In this document: positions 7,849 through 17,449 of the stretch, in pieces
How the letters are laid out: each line of letters begins with the position of its first letter
How positions within the stretch are numbered: position 1 is the first letter of the stretch
Origin: Bacteroidota bacterium
GTDB taxonomy: Bacteria > Bacteroidota > Bacteroidia > Bacteroidales > Cfx3-03
NCBI GenBank assembly: GCA_013390605.1
Contig: JACAUB010000001.1
Span: forward strand, 1,631,375-1,695,374
DNA length: 64,000 nucleotides
Direction: 5' to 3'
The notes under the pieces: model-generated
Databases searched by the model: none
Told to the model about the DNA's origin: nothing
The model's input: only the letters and a program-made list of their open reading frames with translations
Translations under genes and position numbers: made by a program

Positions 7849-10059
7849 TTATGGCTTTTTATAAATAAATGTGGCATCACGATATCCTGGTTTATCTAAA
7901 TACCAATCTTTATAAGTCGTTCCTGAAGATTGCGCCCAATCTGCAAATTTAAGATGGGCCAACGTGATCTCTTTACGTTCGTAAGCATAATCAAAACTTA
8001 CTGGTATCTCGATAGCCCAAGGAAGATATGTGGCGGATTTATAATATGAACCTGTTTCAGGTTTAGAACCATCGTTTCCAGTTCCAAATAGATTCAAACT
8101 GGCTTTTTCAGTAGGTTTATGATCAATTAAATGGATTTCTCTACCTCTTTCCTGATTTGCAATTAAGAAAGGATTATAAGGAGGTATTAACTGACTGGAT
8201 GGAATATGTGTTGCAAAGTTAATAGTGACTGTAAATGGCGCCATATCTTTGTAAGGTATGATTGATCCTGTGTTCATTAAAGCATCCCCAAAGTAAGTAT
8301 TAACTTCATCAACAACGATAATGACTGTATTATTTAAATGACCCTCTTCATAACCTTTAGGATTCATCGTGAAATTATGTCCTAATTTCTGATACCCGGT
8401 GATGCTTTTAATTGAACTGGAAGGAACCGGTAATGCTAATGCAAAGGAGTTGTTTTGTGTAGCACCGGCTGCCCTAACTTTGTATGTGGCAATGATATCC
8501 ACAATATTGTTTTGAGCATCAGATACTATCTTATACTGATAATCGGCAACGAAATCATTGAAATCATAGTCACCTTTAAAAGGCCAGAGATCTTCAAATG
8601 CAATAGACGCATAGTCTGTTTTATTTGGATAGTATGAGGTAAATGCACGGTCGGGGTCATTAGGATATTCATCTAAATCATCAGGAACACCATCTCCATC
8701 AGCGTCTTTTACAGTTTGAGGAGGAGTGCCATCGCTTGGGCTGCATGATGATGCTGGAACGAAATAAGCACACCTGGTAACCGTTGATGGTAACGTAATG
8801 TTTAACTGTTCTATAGTGCCATCTGCATCGCAAAGATCAAGCTGATTAATGAAGTGAGCTCCTCCATTGATAATGGTTGTATGATTGATTGATAACTTAG
8901 CACATCCGGTAATCGGACCGACAATATCTCCATTAAAGGTGGCTTTTCCGATCGCTCCATTGTTGTTGGTTACACTAAATAAAGCATTACCTCCCATCGT
9001 TGTTGTTGAACCTCCATTAAATGCAACTTCGCCGTTCACTAAGAAATATCCATTATTTGTAAGATTATGGTTTTGATAAAAACGACCTGAAACCTCCATC
9101 CTGCATTCATTATCTATTGTTGCAGATCCATTGTTGTTAAAATCTCCGGATAATCTCATTAAGTTTTGGTTAATAATGGTTCCATTATTATTGCTACTGC
9201 CTGAAACATCCATGGTTCCATCATTAAAAATAGTACCTTGATTATTATTAAATGATACGATTTGAGCTGATTTGTGATTTTCAAATCTACTACCATTATT
9301 AACATTTAATCCTCCTGAAATCTGAGCAGTTCCATAATTGTAGATGTTCAGATTATTTAGATTTAATGATTGGGCTATTAAATTTCCAGAAGCAGAAACG
9401 TAAATAGTTGCTTGAGCTCCTCCGTTTATGTTTATATAAGTCAGTGTAGCAGCAGCACAGATTCTGAGTGTGCCGTTTCCACTAAAAGTAATTCCACCGA
9501 TATAAGGCGCTTGTAAACTAACGTCTTCACCTGCTTTTATTTCTATTGAACCAGGTGTAGTCGAGATGGTTCTGGTAACGCCATTAATACATCCAGGATC
9601 ACCTACTACAACTGATTTTCTGACAGGACTGGGTAATCCGAAAATATATTGAACAGAATTGTTTAAGACTGCTACCTCTTTATAAGTATGTATTCCACCT
9701 GATACAACATTTTCAACCCAAACGCTATTCAATGCTTTAGGCAATCTCAAAACTGAAGTATAACCCAACTCAGGACTTGTCATTCCTGTACTTATCAGTG
9801 TTCCACCTTGTCCCGGGTTGGCATTATATATCCTGATTAAATGGGGAGTTGGACGCGATTCTGTTGTCTCAATTTGAATTGAAACAGCAATATCTGCAGT
9901 GTTTGTAAAATCAAATTTAGGATCAATTTTCAACCCACTCATTGTTGTTGCTCCAGGGGGGGGAGTGGTTCCAGTTGTTGATGTATTTTCTTTCTGGCAA
10001 GAAGATAATATTGCTACTGCTAGAACGAAAAATATTTTTAGTAAATCTTCTTTTTTCAT
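7849..10059 (-). CDS. LruC domain-containing surface lipoprotein (copy 1)
   Basis: Predicted surface-exposed lipoprotein of unknown role, 736 aa. The signal peptide ends in the lipobox LSSC with lipidated Cys21, followed by a Thr/Pro-rich linker. An N-terminal beta domain (about 45-135) is followed by a long Asn/Gly-rich beta-helix-like section with many short NNG repeats (about 190-410). From about 453 to the end lies the LruC domain, opening with a calcium-binding-like DADGDGVPDDLDEYP loop and continuing SYYPN...FEDLWPFKGDYDFNDFV. It is a paralog of the gene at 11839-14085 with the same domain order. An IS element now sits 50 bp upstream of its start and probably replaces or separates its native promoter. 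A run of eight C occurs in codons 33-35. Confidence 0.85.
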   Translation of the reverse strand: MKKEDLLKIFFVLAVAILSSCQKENTSTTGTTPPPGATTMSGLKIDPKFDFTNTADIAVSIQIETTESRPTPHLIRIYNANPGQGGTLISTGMTSPELGYTSVLRLPKALNSVWVENVVSGGIHTYKEVAVLNNSVQYIFGLPSPVRKSVVVGDPGCINGVTRTISTTPGSIEIKAGEDVSLQAPYIGGITFSGNGTLRICAAATLTYININGGAQATIYVSASGNLIAQSLNLNNLNIYNYGTAQISGGLNVNNGSRFENHKSAQIVSFNNNQGTIFNDGTMDVSGSSNNNGTIINQNLMRLSGDFNNNGSATIDNECRMEVSGRFYQNHNLTNNGYFLVNGEVAFNGGSTTTMGGNALFSVTNNNGAIGKATFNGDIVGPITGCAKLSINHTTIINGGAHFINQLDLCDADGTIEQLNITLPSTVTRCAYFVPASSCSPSDGTPPQTVKDADGDGVPDDLDEYPNDPDRAFTSYYPNKTDYASIAFEDLWPFKGDYDFNDFVADYQYKIVSDAQNNIVDIIATYKVRAAGATQNNSFALALPVPSSSIKSITGYQKLGHNFTMNPKGYEEGHLNNTVIIVVDEVNTYFGDALMNTGSIIPYKDMAPFTVTINFATHIPSSQLIPPYNPFLIANQERGREIHLIDHKPTEKASLNLFGTGNDGSKPETGSYYKSATYLPWAIEIPVSFDYAYERKEITLAHLKFADWAQSSGTTYKDWYLDKPGYRDATFIYKKP
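9956..9963 (-). repeat. Homopolymeric C8 tract inside LruC gene
   Basis: Eight consecutive C on the coding strand encode part of the Pro-Pro-Pro linker just after the lipobox, about 97-104 nt into the gene. Such a tract is rare in this AT-rich sequence, and a one-base slip would close the frame early. Confidence 0.6.
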
Positions 10060-10103
10060 CGTTGTGAGATTAATTAGAAAAATATATCAAAACATATGCC
10101 ATT

Positions 10104-10125
10104 TATTTAGGGCCTGCTGAAAAAC
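10104..10125 (+). repeat. Left end of IS: target duplication plus inverted repeat
   Basis: TATTTA at 10104-10109 is duplicated at the other end of the element. The terminal inverted repeat GGGCCTGCTGAAAAAC occupies 10110-10125 and matches the right end at 15 of 16 positions. Confidence 0.9.
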
Positions 10126-11753
10126 TCAGTATTCCACTTCAAAGTTAACTTTCCTAGGCTTCAACCAAATCAAGGGTGATATCATGCGACAGTAAATTTC
10201 TTCACTGTACAACAATATTGATTCCATCGTTGCCTTTGCTGAAAAAGCCGATGCCATGTTTGATATGAAACAAGGGAGTGCTATCCCGGCCAATTTGACC
10301 AGGTTTAGCACCAGGAAGATGCAGGCAATCCATGATTCGCTGGTGTCCTTGAGCCTTGCTTTGATACGGTTTAACCCATATGCAGTCTTGGCCTGACCAA
10401 ACTTACCTTCGATCGGATTGCGTTCTCCCGGACTTACGTGTTTCTGCACTGCCGAAGGCCTACCAAGTGGTTTGGCCAAGAGCTTGATCCCTCTTTCTTT
10501 TACTGCTGCACGGTTTGCCCGGTTACAATAGATCTTATCGGCCAGAATTTCTCTGGGATAACATCCAAATCGTTGTTTGTAACGCTCAATATACTCCATC
10601 ATGTGGCTTCCTTCATTGAAAGCTTCCCAACTTAACTCATCTAAAAATGAGATACCATCAATGATGGACACATGGATCTTGGCCCCAAACTCAACCTTTG
10701 CCTGACTTTTACCCCGAACGATAGGACGAACATGAGGCTGATGAATACTAACGATACGATCTTCTATGCTGTGAGAAAACGAGTCATACATCTTTTTCTG
10801 CTGCTGATAAAGCGTATTGATAATCAAAAGATATCTTTGATCTTTGGCTTCTAATAAGATGTTTGCAGATGTACTCAGTAGCGTGTTTATTGATTTGATG
10901 TTTCTTTTAAGAAAACGTAACTGACTGCCTACTGCCTTTCTGATTACTTTATGTGACTTGATCTTTTTCTGAGCTGTATTCAGATAGCACTTTCGGGCAA
11001 TCTTGCGATAGGTTCGTGGTTTTCTTTTGTGTACAGAAACATCATAGAGCTTATCGATTAACTCTTCTGATTTCTCTCTGGCATCAGAGAGCAGATTCAA
11101 ATCGGTTGGATAAGCGATATCCTGAGGGCATGCTGTGGCATCAAAGATAACTCTGCCTCTGTTTTCACTACCTGGGGTATTATCTGTCGGATCTTGATCT
11201 GAATCAGTTGGTTTTGAATGATGCTTTGAGGTTTCCAGCTCTGTTTTAAGTGCTACTATCTTTTCATTAATTGCATTCAGGTTATCCATCCCGAGTCTCT
11301 TGCGAAACTCAACAAAAAGTGACGGATCAAAGGGTGGTTCTGAAGTGAAACTTGAATAGCCCAGAAAGTATTGCATGTACATGTTTTCTCTGATCTGTTC
11401 CACTGTTTCTCTATCATCAAAATTCCCCAAGTGTTTTATGATCAATGAACCCAATACAACACGTGGACTGATGGCTGGTCTTCCGGTGCTACTTACTCCG
11501 ACATGTTTAATGTAAAGGGCACATACTTCATCCCACGGTATCAGATGGGCTAATACTACCCAACGGTTATCTTTGCTTAGCTTTTGTTCAAATGGTGTCT
11601 GAAATCCATCCAGGGTCAGTTGGTTCGGACTCACGTAATGGGGCGCTGATGCACGCTTTTTCTTGGTTATGCCCATAATTCCTTGCACTTGATTCATCAA
11701 ATTTAACCATAATTATCTTTATTTCAATCCCTATATCGTTTCTCAGCAGGCCC
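10110..11753 (-). mobile_element. Complete IS element (IS5/IS1182-like), 1644 bp
   Basis: An intact insertion sequence with 16-bp imperfect terminal inverted repeats (15/16), a 6-bp target duplication TATTTA and a single transposase gene that fills it. It inserted between two tandem LruC genes, in the same orientation as they are read. Intact ends, intact gene and perfect target repeats point to a recent, possibly still mobile copy. The family name rests on the transposase type and is less certain than the boundaries. Confidence 0.9.
10126..11697 (-). CDS. IS5/IS1182-like DDE transposase
   Basis: Transposase that catalyses movement of the surrounding IS. It has 523 residues from ATG 11697; one codon upstream is a TTG that could also be read. 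The N-terminal region (about 15-125) is the InsH/DUF772-type DNA-binding part with the WVVLAHLIPWDEVC motif. The catalytic core holds the expected acidic residues: the first Asp in VIFDATACPQDIAYPTDL, a second in ILADKIYCNRANR, and the Glu in NPIEGKFGQAKTAYGLNRI. No stop or frameshift interrupts it. The stop codon lies immediately inside the left inverted repeat. Confidence 0.93.
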   Translation of the reverse strand: MNQVQGIMGITKKKRASAPHYVSPNQLTLDGFQTPFEQKLSKDNRWVVLAHLIPWDEVCALYIKHVGVSSTGRPAISPRVVLGSLIIKHLGNFDDRETVEQIRENMYMQYFLGYSSFTSEPPFDPSLFVEFRKRLGMDNLNAINEKIVALKTELETSKHHSKPTDSDQDPTDNTPGSENRGRVIFDATACPQDIAYPTDLNLLSDAREKSEELIDKLYDVSVHKRKPRTYRKIARKCYLNTAQKKIKSHKVIRKAVGSQLRFLKRNIKSINTLLSTSANILLEAKDQRYLLIINTLYQQQKKMYDSFSHSIEDRIVSIHQPHVRPIVRGKSQAKVEFGAKIHVSIIDGISFLDELSWEAFNEGSHMMEYIERYKQRFGCYPREILADKIYCNRANRAAVKERGIKLLAKPLGRPSAVQKHVSPGERNPIEGKFGQAKTAYGLNRIKARLKDTSESWIACIFLVLNLVKLAGIALPCFISNMASAFSAKATMESILLYSEEIYCRMISPLIWLKPRKVNFEVEY

Positions 11754-11759
11754 TATTTA
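11738..11759 (-). repeat. Right end of IS: inverted repeat plus target duplication
   Basis: The inverted repeat reads GGGCCTGCTGAGAAAC on the minus strand (11753-11738). TATTTA at 11754-11759 is the second copy of the target duplication. Confidence 0.9.
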
Positions 11760-11838
11760 ATCTATTGGTTTGTAGTTGTTATATAAATTAACACAGAAAT
11801 AAAAGTTTTATTTCGGGACACTTGTTTCTATTTTGGGT

Positions 11839-14085
11839 CTACTTTTTAATGTAGACATAAGTTGCATTTCTGTATCCTGTTTTATTTTTATACCAATCTT
11901 TGTATTTTGTACCTTTTGACGAAGCCCATTCGCTATATTTATTATACGCTATAGCTAATTGTTTTAAGGCAACTGGATAATCGAATTTTTCAGGTATCTC
12001 GAGTACCCAGGGAAGATTCGTTGAAGAGCAATAATATACACCTTTCGTTAAAACTGAACGGTCGTCGGCAGTACCAAATAAAGATAGTGTTGCTAATTCA
12101 GTTGGAGGTGTATTCATCATATGAACCTCGACTCCCCGCTTTTGATGAGCAACAAGAAATGGATTATAGGGTGGAATAAGTTGAGTTGAAGGTATTGGTC
12201 GTTTAAATTGAACATGCATTGTAATAGGGTCTGTTTGATAAAATGCCGTATTAGTAAAAACATTAATATAGTATTGCGAATTGAAGTATTTATAAACACT
12301 ACTCACAACTAATAATACTGTATTATTTAACTGACCATTTTCATATCCTATTTGATTCATGTCGAATATTCCGGGAGTAGCAACCGCTGTACTGGTTCGT
12401 TCTATTAAATCAACATTCTGAGGTGGAACTGGTAAAGCAACCAGAAAACTATTATCTACTCCAGCTCCTTCCGCCCTTGGTTGAAATGAACCATAAATAT
12501 CTACTACTTCATTTTTTGCATTTGTTATAATCTTATAGTGAAAGTCGACTACAAGACTATTAAAGGCCTGATCGCCTAAAGCTGGCCATACATCAACGAA
12601 ACAGAGTGACCCATATGTTCCTATGTTTGGATAATAAGATGTAAAGGCTCGTGTTGCATCATTAGGAAAGTCATCTAAAATATCAGGTACACCATCTCCA
12701 TCAGAATCTAATAATGCATTAGTCCCTGACGTTGGTGTACATACAGATTGAGGTATAAAGCATTTACATAACGTTACATTAGATGGAAGGGGTATTTCTG
12801 ATTTTTCAATTCCATCAGCGTCGCATATATCAAGTTGATTTGTGAAAATTGCAGAAGTGTATATATTTGTATTACCATTGACCGTAATCTTTCCACACCC
12901 TTTAGTTGATCCGATGACATTTCCATAGATTGCTAATTCTCCCTTTACTGATGGCGAAGGATTAGAAATTTCGATATTCGATTGCGGAAATATATTGGTG
13001 GTACTATTACTATTTAGCTGTGCATCACCAAATACTAAGATATAACCACTGTTATTAATTATGCCATTTTGTTGAAAGCTTCCAAGAACATCCATCTTAC
13101 ATTCATTGGTAAAAGTAGAAGCTGGGTTGTTGGTGAAATTGCCATTTAACTGAATTAAGTTTTGATTAAGTAAGGTCCCCCCATTCATTAAGCTTTTATA
13201 AATATTACAAACGCCGTAATTATTAAAATTCCCTTCAGTATTTGTTAAAACGGTTAAATTTGCTGTCCCGTAATTATTAACAGTTAAACCTTTAGTAATT
13301 GTTAATCCACCAGTAACATTTAAAGTTCCATAATTAGTAATGTTGACTTTACTCATCGAAAAGGTTCTGAGCGTCAATTTACCCGATTGAGTTACAATGA
13401 TATTTAATGAACCGGAGCCGGTTGACTGTAAGCTGTTAATCGTATCGTTTCCACAAACGATGAGTTTTGTAGTGCTTTTGGTGGATATGAAACTTATTGA
13501 TCCATTGAAAGAAGCTGTTAAGCAAACTTGTCCGCCATTGGGTATTTGAAATGAAGAAACTGCGGTCGTAATACTTTTGGTACATCCGGTTGTACATCCC
13601 GGATCATTATATTGGGCAGCTTTATGCACTCCTCCCGGTACAAGTGATGCAAATGTGTAATTTATCTTTTTTGTTACAACCGCAACTTTTTTATATTCTC
13701 TGATTATGTCAACATTATTTGATACAGTTTGATTTTCTATCCAAACAGTATCAAGTGCAGTAGGAATTCTTACTTTTGAAGTATAGTTTAACGTGGCATC
13801 AGTTAAGCCTGTTGATATTAATTGTCCAGTTGTTCCCGGATTATTGTCGTAAATCTTAATTACTCTTGGTGTAGGGGTTAACGCTGATGATTGAATTTGA
13901 ACAGAAACATCGACTGTTTGTGATGTCTCAAAACTGAAGCTATCCGTATTATTCGTAGTATTACCAGACGATCCACTACTACTTGGTGGTGCTTCATTTT
14001 TATTGCAAGCATAAAATAATAGTACAATGCCTGATAGAATAAAAATGAAAATGATCTTTTTTAATATAATTAGTAGATTCCCCAT
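11839..14085 (-). CDS. LruC domain-containing surface lipoprotein (copy 2)
   Basis: Paralog of the protein at 7849-10059, 748 aa. The signal peptide ends in LFYAC with lipidated Cys27, followed by a Ser/Asn-rich linker. It shares the N-terminal beta domain (SVQIQSSALTPTPRVIKIYD), the Asn-rich beta-helix-like centre (NYGTLNV, NNYGTANL, NNSGYILV) and the C-terminal LruC domain from about residue 458 (DSDGDGVPDILDDFP). The N-terminal linker here uses mixed codons and has no homopolymer, unlike copy 1. Before the IS inserted, its stop codon lay only about 130 bp from the start of copy 1, so the two were probably a tandem operon with this gene first. The function is unknown; the LruC name comes from a Leptospira surface protein. 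Confidence 0.85.
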   Translation of the reverse strand: MGNLLIILKKIIFIFILSGIVLLFYACNKNEAPPSSSGSSGNTTNNTDSFSFETSQTVDVSVQIQSSALTPTPRVIKIYDNNPGTTGQLISTGLTDATLNYTSKVRIPTALDTVWIENQTVSNNVDIIREYKKVAVVTKKINYTFASLVPGGVHKAAQYNDPGCTTGCTKSITTAVSSFQIPNGGQVCLTASFNGSISFISTKSTTKLIVCGNDTINSLQSTGSGSLNIIVTQSGKLTLRTFSMSKVNITNYGTLNVTGGLTITKGLTVNNYGTANLTVLTNTEGNFNNYGVCNIYKSLMNGGTLLNQNLIQLNGNFTNNPASTFTNECKMDVLGSFQQNGIINNSGYILVFGDAQLNSNSTTNIFPQSNIEISNPSPSVKGELAIYGNVIGSTKGCGKITVNGNTNIYTSAIFTNQLDICDADGIEKSEIPLPSNVTLCKCFIPQSVCTPTSGTNALLDSDGDGVPDILDDFPNDATRAFTSYYPNIGTYGSLCFVDVWPALGDQAFNSLVVDFHYKIITNAKNEVVDIYGSFQPRAEGAGVDNSFLVALPVPPQNVDLIERTSTAVATPGIFDMNQIGYENGQLNNTVLLVVSSVYKYFNSQYYINVFTNTAFYQTDPITMHVQFKRPIPSTQLIPPYNPFLVAHQKRGVEVHMMNTPPTELATLSLFGTADDRSVLTKGVYYCSSTNLPWVLEIPEKFDYPVALKQLAIAYNKYSEWASSKGTKYKDWYKNKTGYRNATYVYIKK

Positions 14086-14419
14086 AAATAACCTTAGTAG
14101 CTCAATAAATAGTTGGTAATCATTTGATATTTAATAACTTTGTATTATAGTAAGAAATGCGAATACTCCACAAAACAGATACCTGTAAGATTCGATTTTT
14201 TAACTTTTTTTGAGATTATAAAAATAGCAAGAAATCTCTGTATTAACAAAGAAAATAAGGGGATAGGAGAGTTAACACGAAGCCTTTGTTTTATCATTTG
14301 ACGCTTGTCTTCATTTCAGCCACATAAGAGAAATCTTCTTTAAGATAGAAAGAGATTTCTCCCTGTGATCGAGATAAATGTGCGAGACCGCTGACAGATT
14401 ATTTGTTATTGCTTAAACC
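14086..14419. other. Intergenic region with a decayed palindromic repeat
   Basis: No gene seen in 334 bp. It should carry the promoter of the LruC gene (minus strand), but I see no clear TAnnTTTG box. The right half holds a small palindrome, listed separately. Confidence 0.5.
14328..14361. repeat. Palindromic repeat, GAGAAATCT family
   Basis: GAGAAATCT (14328-14336) and its exact complement AGATTTCTC (14353-14361) flank a 16-nt loop, preceded by TCATTTC about 15 bp before. The words resemble those inside the larger palindrome at 27792-27887, so it may be a shortened relative. It lies downstream of the dehydrogenase gene on the minus strand and could act as its transcript end. Confidence 0.45.
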
Positions 14420-17365
14420 CTATTTTGTCTTTAGGGCATCATAGAGTATCTCAATGGGATGATAAGCTCTTTTTCCGGTACCATCTTTAATTTGATGGCG
14501 ACAACTTGTTCCGGGTGCGGAGATCAATACATCATCGGGCGTATTTTTTACTTCTGGAAATAATTTTAGTCCTCCTACTTTCATAGAAAGTGAATAGTGT
14601 TCCTTCTCATATCCGAAAGCCCCAGCCATACCACAACAACCTGTTTTAAGTTCATCTACGGTATAATTTTGAGGTAATGTTAGCATTCGGGCAGTAGAGG
14701 CAGTAGTCGCCAATGCCTTTTGATGACAATGTCCGTGCAGGCGAATATGTTGTTTTTTATCAGTAAACTGTTCCTGATTGATATTCCCTTTTTCTATCTC
14801 TTTTACAATAAACTCATCAAAAAGATAACATGATTTCGAAAGTTTAACTGCATCAGCTTTTAGATCAGCCCCAACAAGTTCTATATATTCATCTCTAAAG
14901 CATAGAATCCCTGAAGGTTCAATTCCAATAAAAGGAGACTCAGGTGTAATTATATCTTTAAGCTTCATTACATTTTGAATGGCTATTTTTTTTGCATTCC
15001 TAATCAAACCTTTCGATAAATAAGTCCTGCCACTTTCGCCATGATCCGTTACCAGAACATTGTATCCTAACTTAGTAAGTAGCTGATAGGCCCTGATCCC
15101 AATTTCTGTATCATTGTAGTTAGTAAACTCATCGACAAAAAGATATACAGTTCCTTTATTAATGGCTCCATTTGTCGTCTTCCTCTCTTCTTTCCGAATC
15201 CATCGCTTTAGCGTCATCCGATAGAGTTTAGGGATGCTACGTTGCGGAGCAAAACCCAAGATTTTTTTTAAGAGGTTGGATGTAAATGAATTCGTTATAG
15301 TGAAATTAAAAATGGCAGGGACAAGACTTCCTAACCAGTTTATCTTGCTGATATGAGCGATGAGTAGTGAACGCATCGGAACACCATGCTCATCATACCA
15401 ATGCTGCATAAACTCAGCCTTGTATTTTGTAATGTCGACATTAGACGGACATTCAGATTTACAACCTTTACATGAAAGACATAAATCCATGCTGTCGTAA
15501 ATTTCTTTATGGTCGAAAGGATTTTTCTTAGTGGAGTGGGTCAGGAATTCTCTGAGTATATTGGCCCTTGCTCTGGTTGTTGTACTTTCTTCCATTGATG
15601 CCTGATAACTCGGACACATTAGCCCTCCAATAAAAGAGGTGCGTCTACAGTCACCCGAACCATTACACTGTTCGGCTGCCTTCAGAATACCTTGTGTTGA
15701 AGAGAAGTCAAAAATGGTATCAATGACAGGTTCTTTTCTTCCGGGTTCATATCTTAAGCTTGAATCCATAGGAGGAGTATCAGTTATCTTGCCTGGATTA
15801 AAGATTCCTGAAGGATCCCAATTCTGTTTGATTTCTCTAAATAGTTGATAGATCTTATCACCCAGCATTAATGGAATAAACTCTCCTCTTAAACGGCCAT
15901 CTCCGTGTTCACCACTCAAAGAGCCTTTATGTTTTTTTACCAGTTTAGCTGTTTCGAAAGCTACGCTCCTGAAAAGCTTTAAGTCGGCAGGAGCCTTCAG
16001 ATTCAGAACAGGTCGCAGATGCAACTCACCAGTAGCACTATGACCATAATAGACACAATTTAAATGATACTTTTCGAGCATCATCATAAAGTCGTCTATA
16101 TAGTCGGGCAGGTATTTAGAACTAACTGCTGTGTCTTCAATAACCGCTACAGGCTTAGCATCACCCGGAATATTAGAAAGAACGCCAAGTCCGGCTTTTC
16201 GTAAAGCCCAAACCTTACTAATATCCTTTCCATAGATACGCGGAAAGTGATAACCGTATCCTTCAGTTCTCATTTCGGCTTCCAGTAATTCTGCTGTATC
16301 ATCAAGTGCTTGTCTGCTTTCTGAAGCAAATTCAACCAGTAATAAGGCTTCGGGAGAACCTTCAATAAAGAATCTGTTTTTCCGTTGGGTAATGTTGTTC
16401 AGCGTCTGTTCAATGATAATATGATCCATTAGCTCAACTGCTACCGGATGATATTTTAGTGCAACTAAATTAGCTTTAAAGGCCTCTTTTAATGTCTTAT
16501 GATGAATAGCTACCAGCATGTTCTCTTTAGGTGGCAGAGGAACAAGATTCAATTTAATTTCCGTCATAAAACAAAGCGTACCTTCTGATCCTGTAATCAG
16601 ATTACAGAAATTAAAAGGGCTTTCAGTTTCAGTGAAAATATTTGTTTCTAATAGATAATCAATTGCATATCCCGTGTTTCTTCTTCTTAGATCGGGATCA
16701 GGAAATTGCTCTCTAATCTCTTTTTGAATCTCTGAATCCTTTAATATATTGTCTATCTGCTGATATATTTTCCCTTCAAGATCTTCTTTTTTGCATTTAT
16801 CTATATACTGATCTTTAGATAAGGCCGAAAACTCAACTTCACTTCCATCTGAAAGTATAGCCTGAACAGCTAACACATGATCTCTGGTACTACCATACAC
16901 CAATGAATGCGACCCACATGAATTATTTCCAACCATTCCTCCTATCATACAACGATTAGAAGTAGAGGTTTCAGGACCAAAGAACAGGCCCATTGGCTCC
17001 AATATCTTGTTTAGTTCGTCCAGAATAACACCCGGCTGAACACGTACCCATCTTTCTTCCTTATTAATTTCAAGGATATTGGTCATATACCTTGAAATAT
17101 CGACAACTATTCCGGTTCCAACTACCTGTCCGGCTAAAGAGGTTCCGGCAGCTCTCGGTATCAATGGTACTTTGTATTCTTGTGCAAATGCAATGAGTAC
17201 TTTGATGTCTTGAATGTTTTTTGGCCGCACAATAGCTATGGGAAGTTCACGATATGCCGATGCATCAGTTGCATAGAGTACTAATGAAGCTTTATCTGTA
17301 AATAATTCGCCTTCTAGTTGCTGTTTTAGCTTTTGAATAGCTTGAAGTTGACTATCAGAATACAT
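14420..17365 (-). CDS. FAD/Fe-S 2-hydroxyacid dehydrogenase (GlcD-GlcF fusion, YdiJ-like)
   Basis: Fused flavin and iron-sulfur oxidoreductase, 981 aa, that oxidises a D-2-hydroxyacid (D-lactate or D-2-hydroxyglutarate in characterised relatives) and passes electrons on. Residues about 40-215 are the FAD-binding PCMH domain (PRAAGTSLAGQVVG); about 260-530 is the FAD-oxidase C-terminal domain. A first Cys cluster (CNGSGDC, MCPSYQ) and the motif CLSCKGCKSECP near residue 627 bind iron-sulfur clusters. Two cysteine-rich CCG-type regions follow, including HCHQKALA and TGCCGMAGAFGYEKEH near 907. The length matches E. coli YdiJ (about 1000 aa). It is transcribed alone, divergent from the DUF1905 gene. 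The true substrate cannot be read from sequence. Confidence 0.88.
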   Translation of the reverse strand: MYSDSQLQAIQKLKQQLEGELFTDKASLVLYATDASAYRELPIAIVRPKNIQDIKVLIAFAQEYKVPLIPRAAGTSLAGQVVGTGIVVDISRYMTNILEINKEERWVRVQPGVILDELNKILEPMGLFFGPETSTSNRCMIGGMVGNNSCGSHSLVYGSTRDHVLAVQAILSDGSEVEFSALSKDQYIDKCKKEDLEGKIYQQIDNILKDSEIQKEIREQFPDPDLRRRNTGYAIDYLLETNIFTETESPFNFCNLITGSEGTLCFMTEIKLNLVPLPPKENMLVAIHHKTLKEAFKANLVALKYHPVAVELMDHIIIEQTLNNITQRKNRFFIEGSPEALLLVEFASESRQALDDTAELLEAEMRTEGYGYHFPRIYGKDISKVWALRKAGLGVLSNIPGDAKPVAVIEDTAVSSKYLPDYIDDFMMMLEKYHLNCVYYGHSATGELHLRPVLNLKAPADLKLFRSVAFETAKLVKKHKGSLSGEHGDGRLRGEFIPLMLGDKIYQLFREIKQNWDPSGIFNPGKITDTPPMDSSLRYEPGRKEPVIDTIFDFSSTQGILKAAEQCNGSGDCRRTSFIGGLMCPSYQASMEESTTTRARANILREFLTHSTKKNPFDHKEIYDSMDLCLSCKGCKSECPSNVDITKYKAEFMQHWYDEHGVPMRSLLIAHISKINWLGSLVPAIFNFTITNSFTSNLLKKILGFAPQRSIPKLYRMTLKRWIRKEERKTTNGAINKGTVYLFVDEFTNYNDTEIGIRAYQLLTKLGYNVLVTDHGESGRTYLSKGLIRNAKKIAIQNVMKLKDIITPESPFIGIEPSGILCFRDEYIELVGADLKADAVKLSKSCYLFDEFIVKEIEKGNINQEQFTDKKQHIRLHGHCHQKALATTASTARMLTLPQNYTVDELKTGCCGMAGAFGYEKEHYSLSMKVGGLKLFPEVKNTPDDVLISAPGTSCRHQIKDGTGKRAYHPIEILYDALKTK

Positions 17366-17424
17366 AATTGGAATAGTTTACGACAAAGATAAAAAGAACT
17401 GGGTAAACCATCCTTTGTAATCAT

Positions 17425-17432
17425 TACTTTTG
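17425..17432 (+). promoter_or_regulatory. Possible -7 box for the DUF1905 gene
   Basis: TACTTTTG matches TAnnTTTG and lies 18 bp before the ATG, but no TTG is found at the right distance upstream. On the other strand CAAAGATA at 17384-17391 reads TATCTTTG and could serve the divergent dehydrogenase gene. Confidence 0.4.
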
Positions 17433-17449
17433 TCGAAAGTTTATATTTT

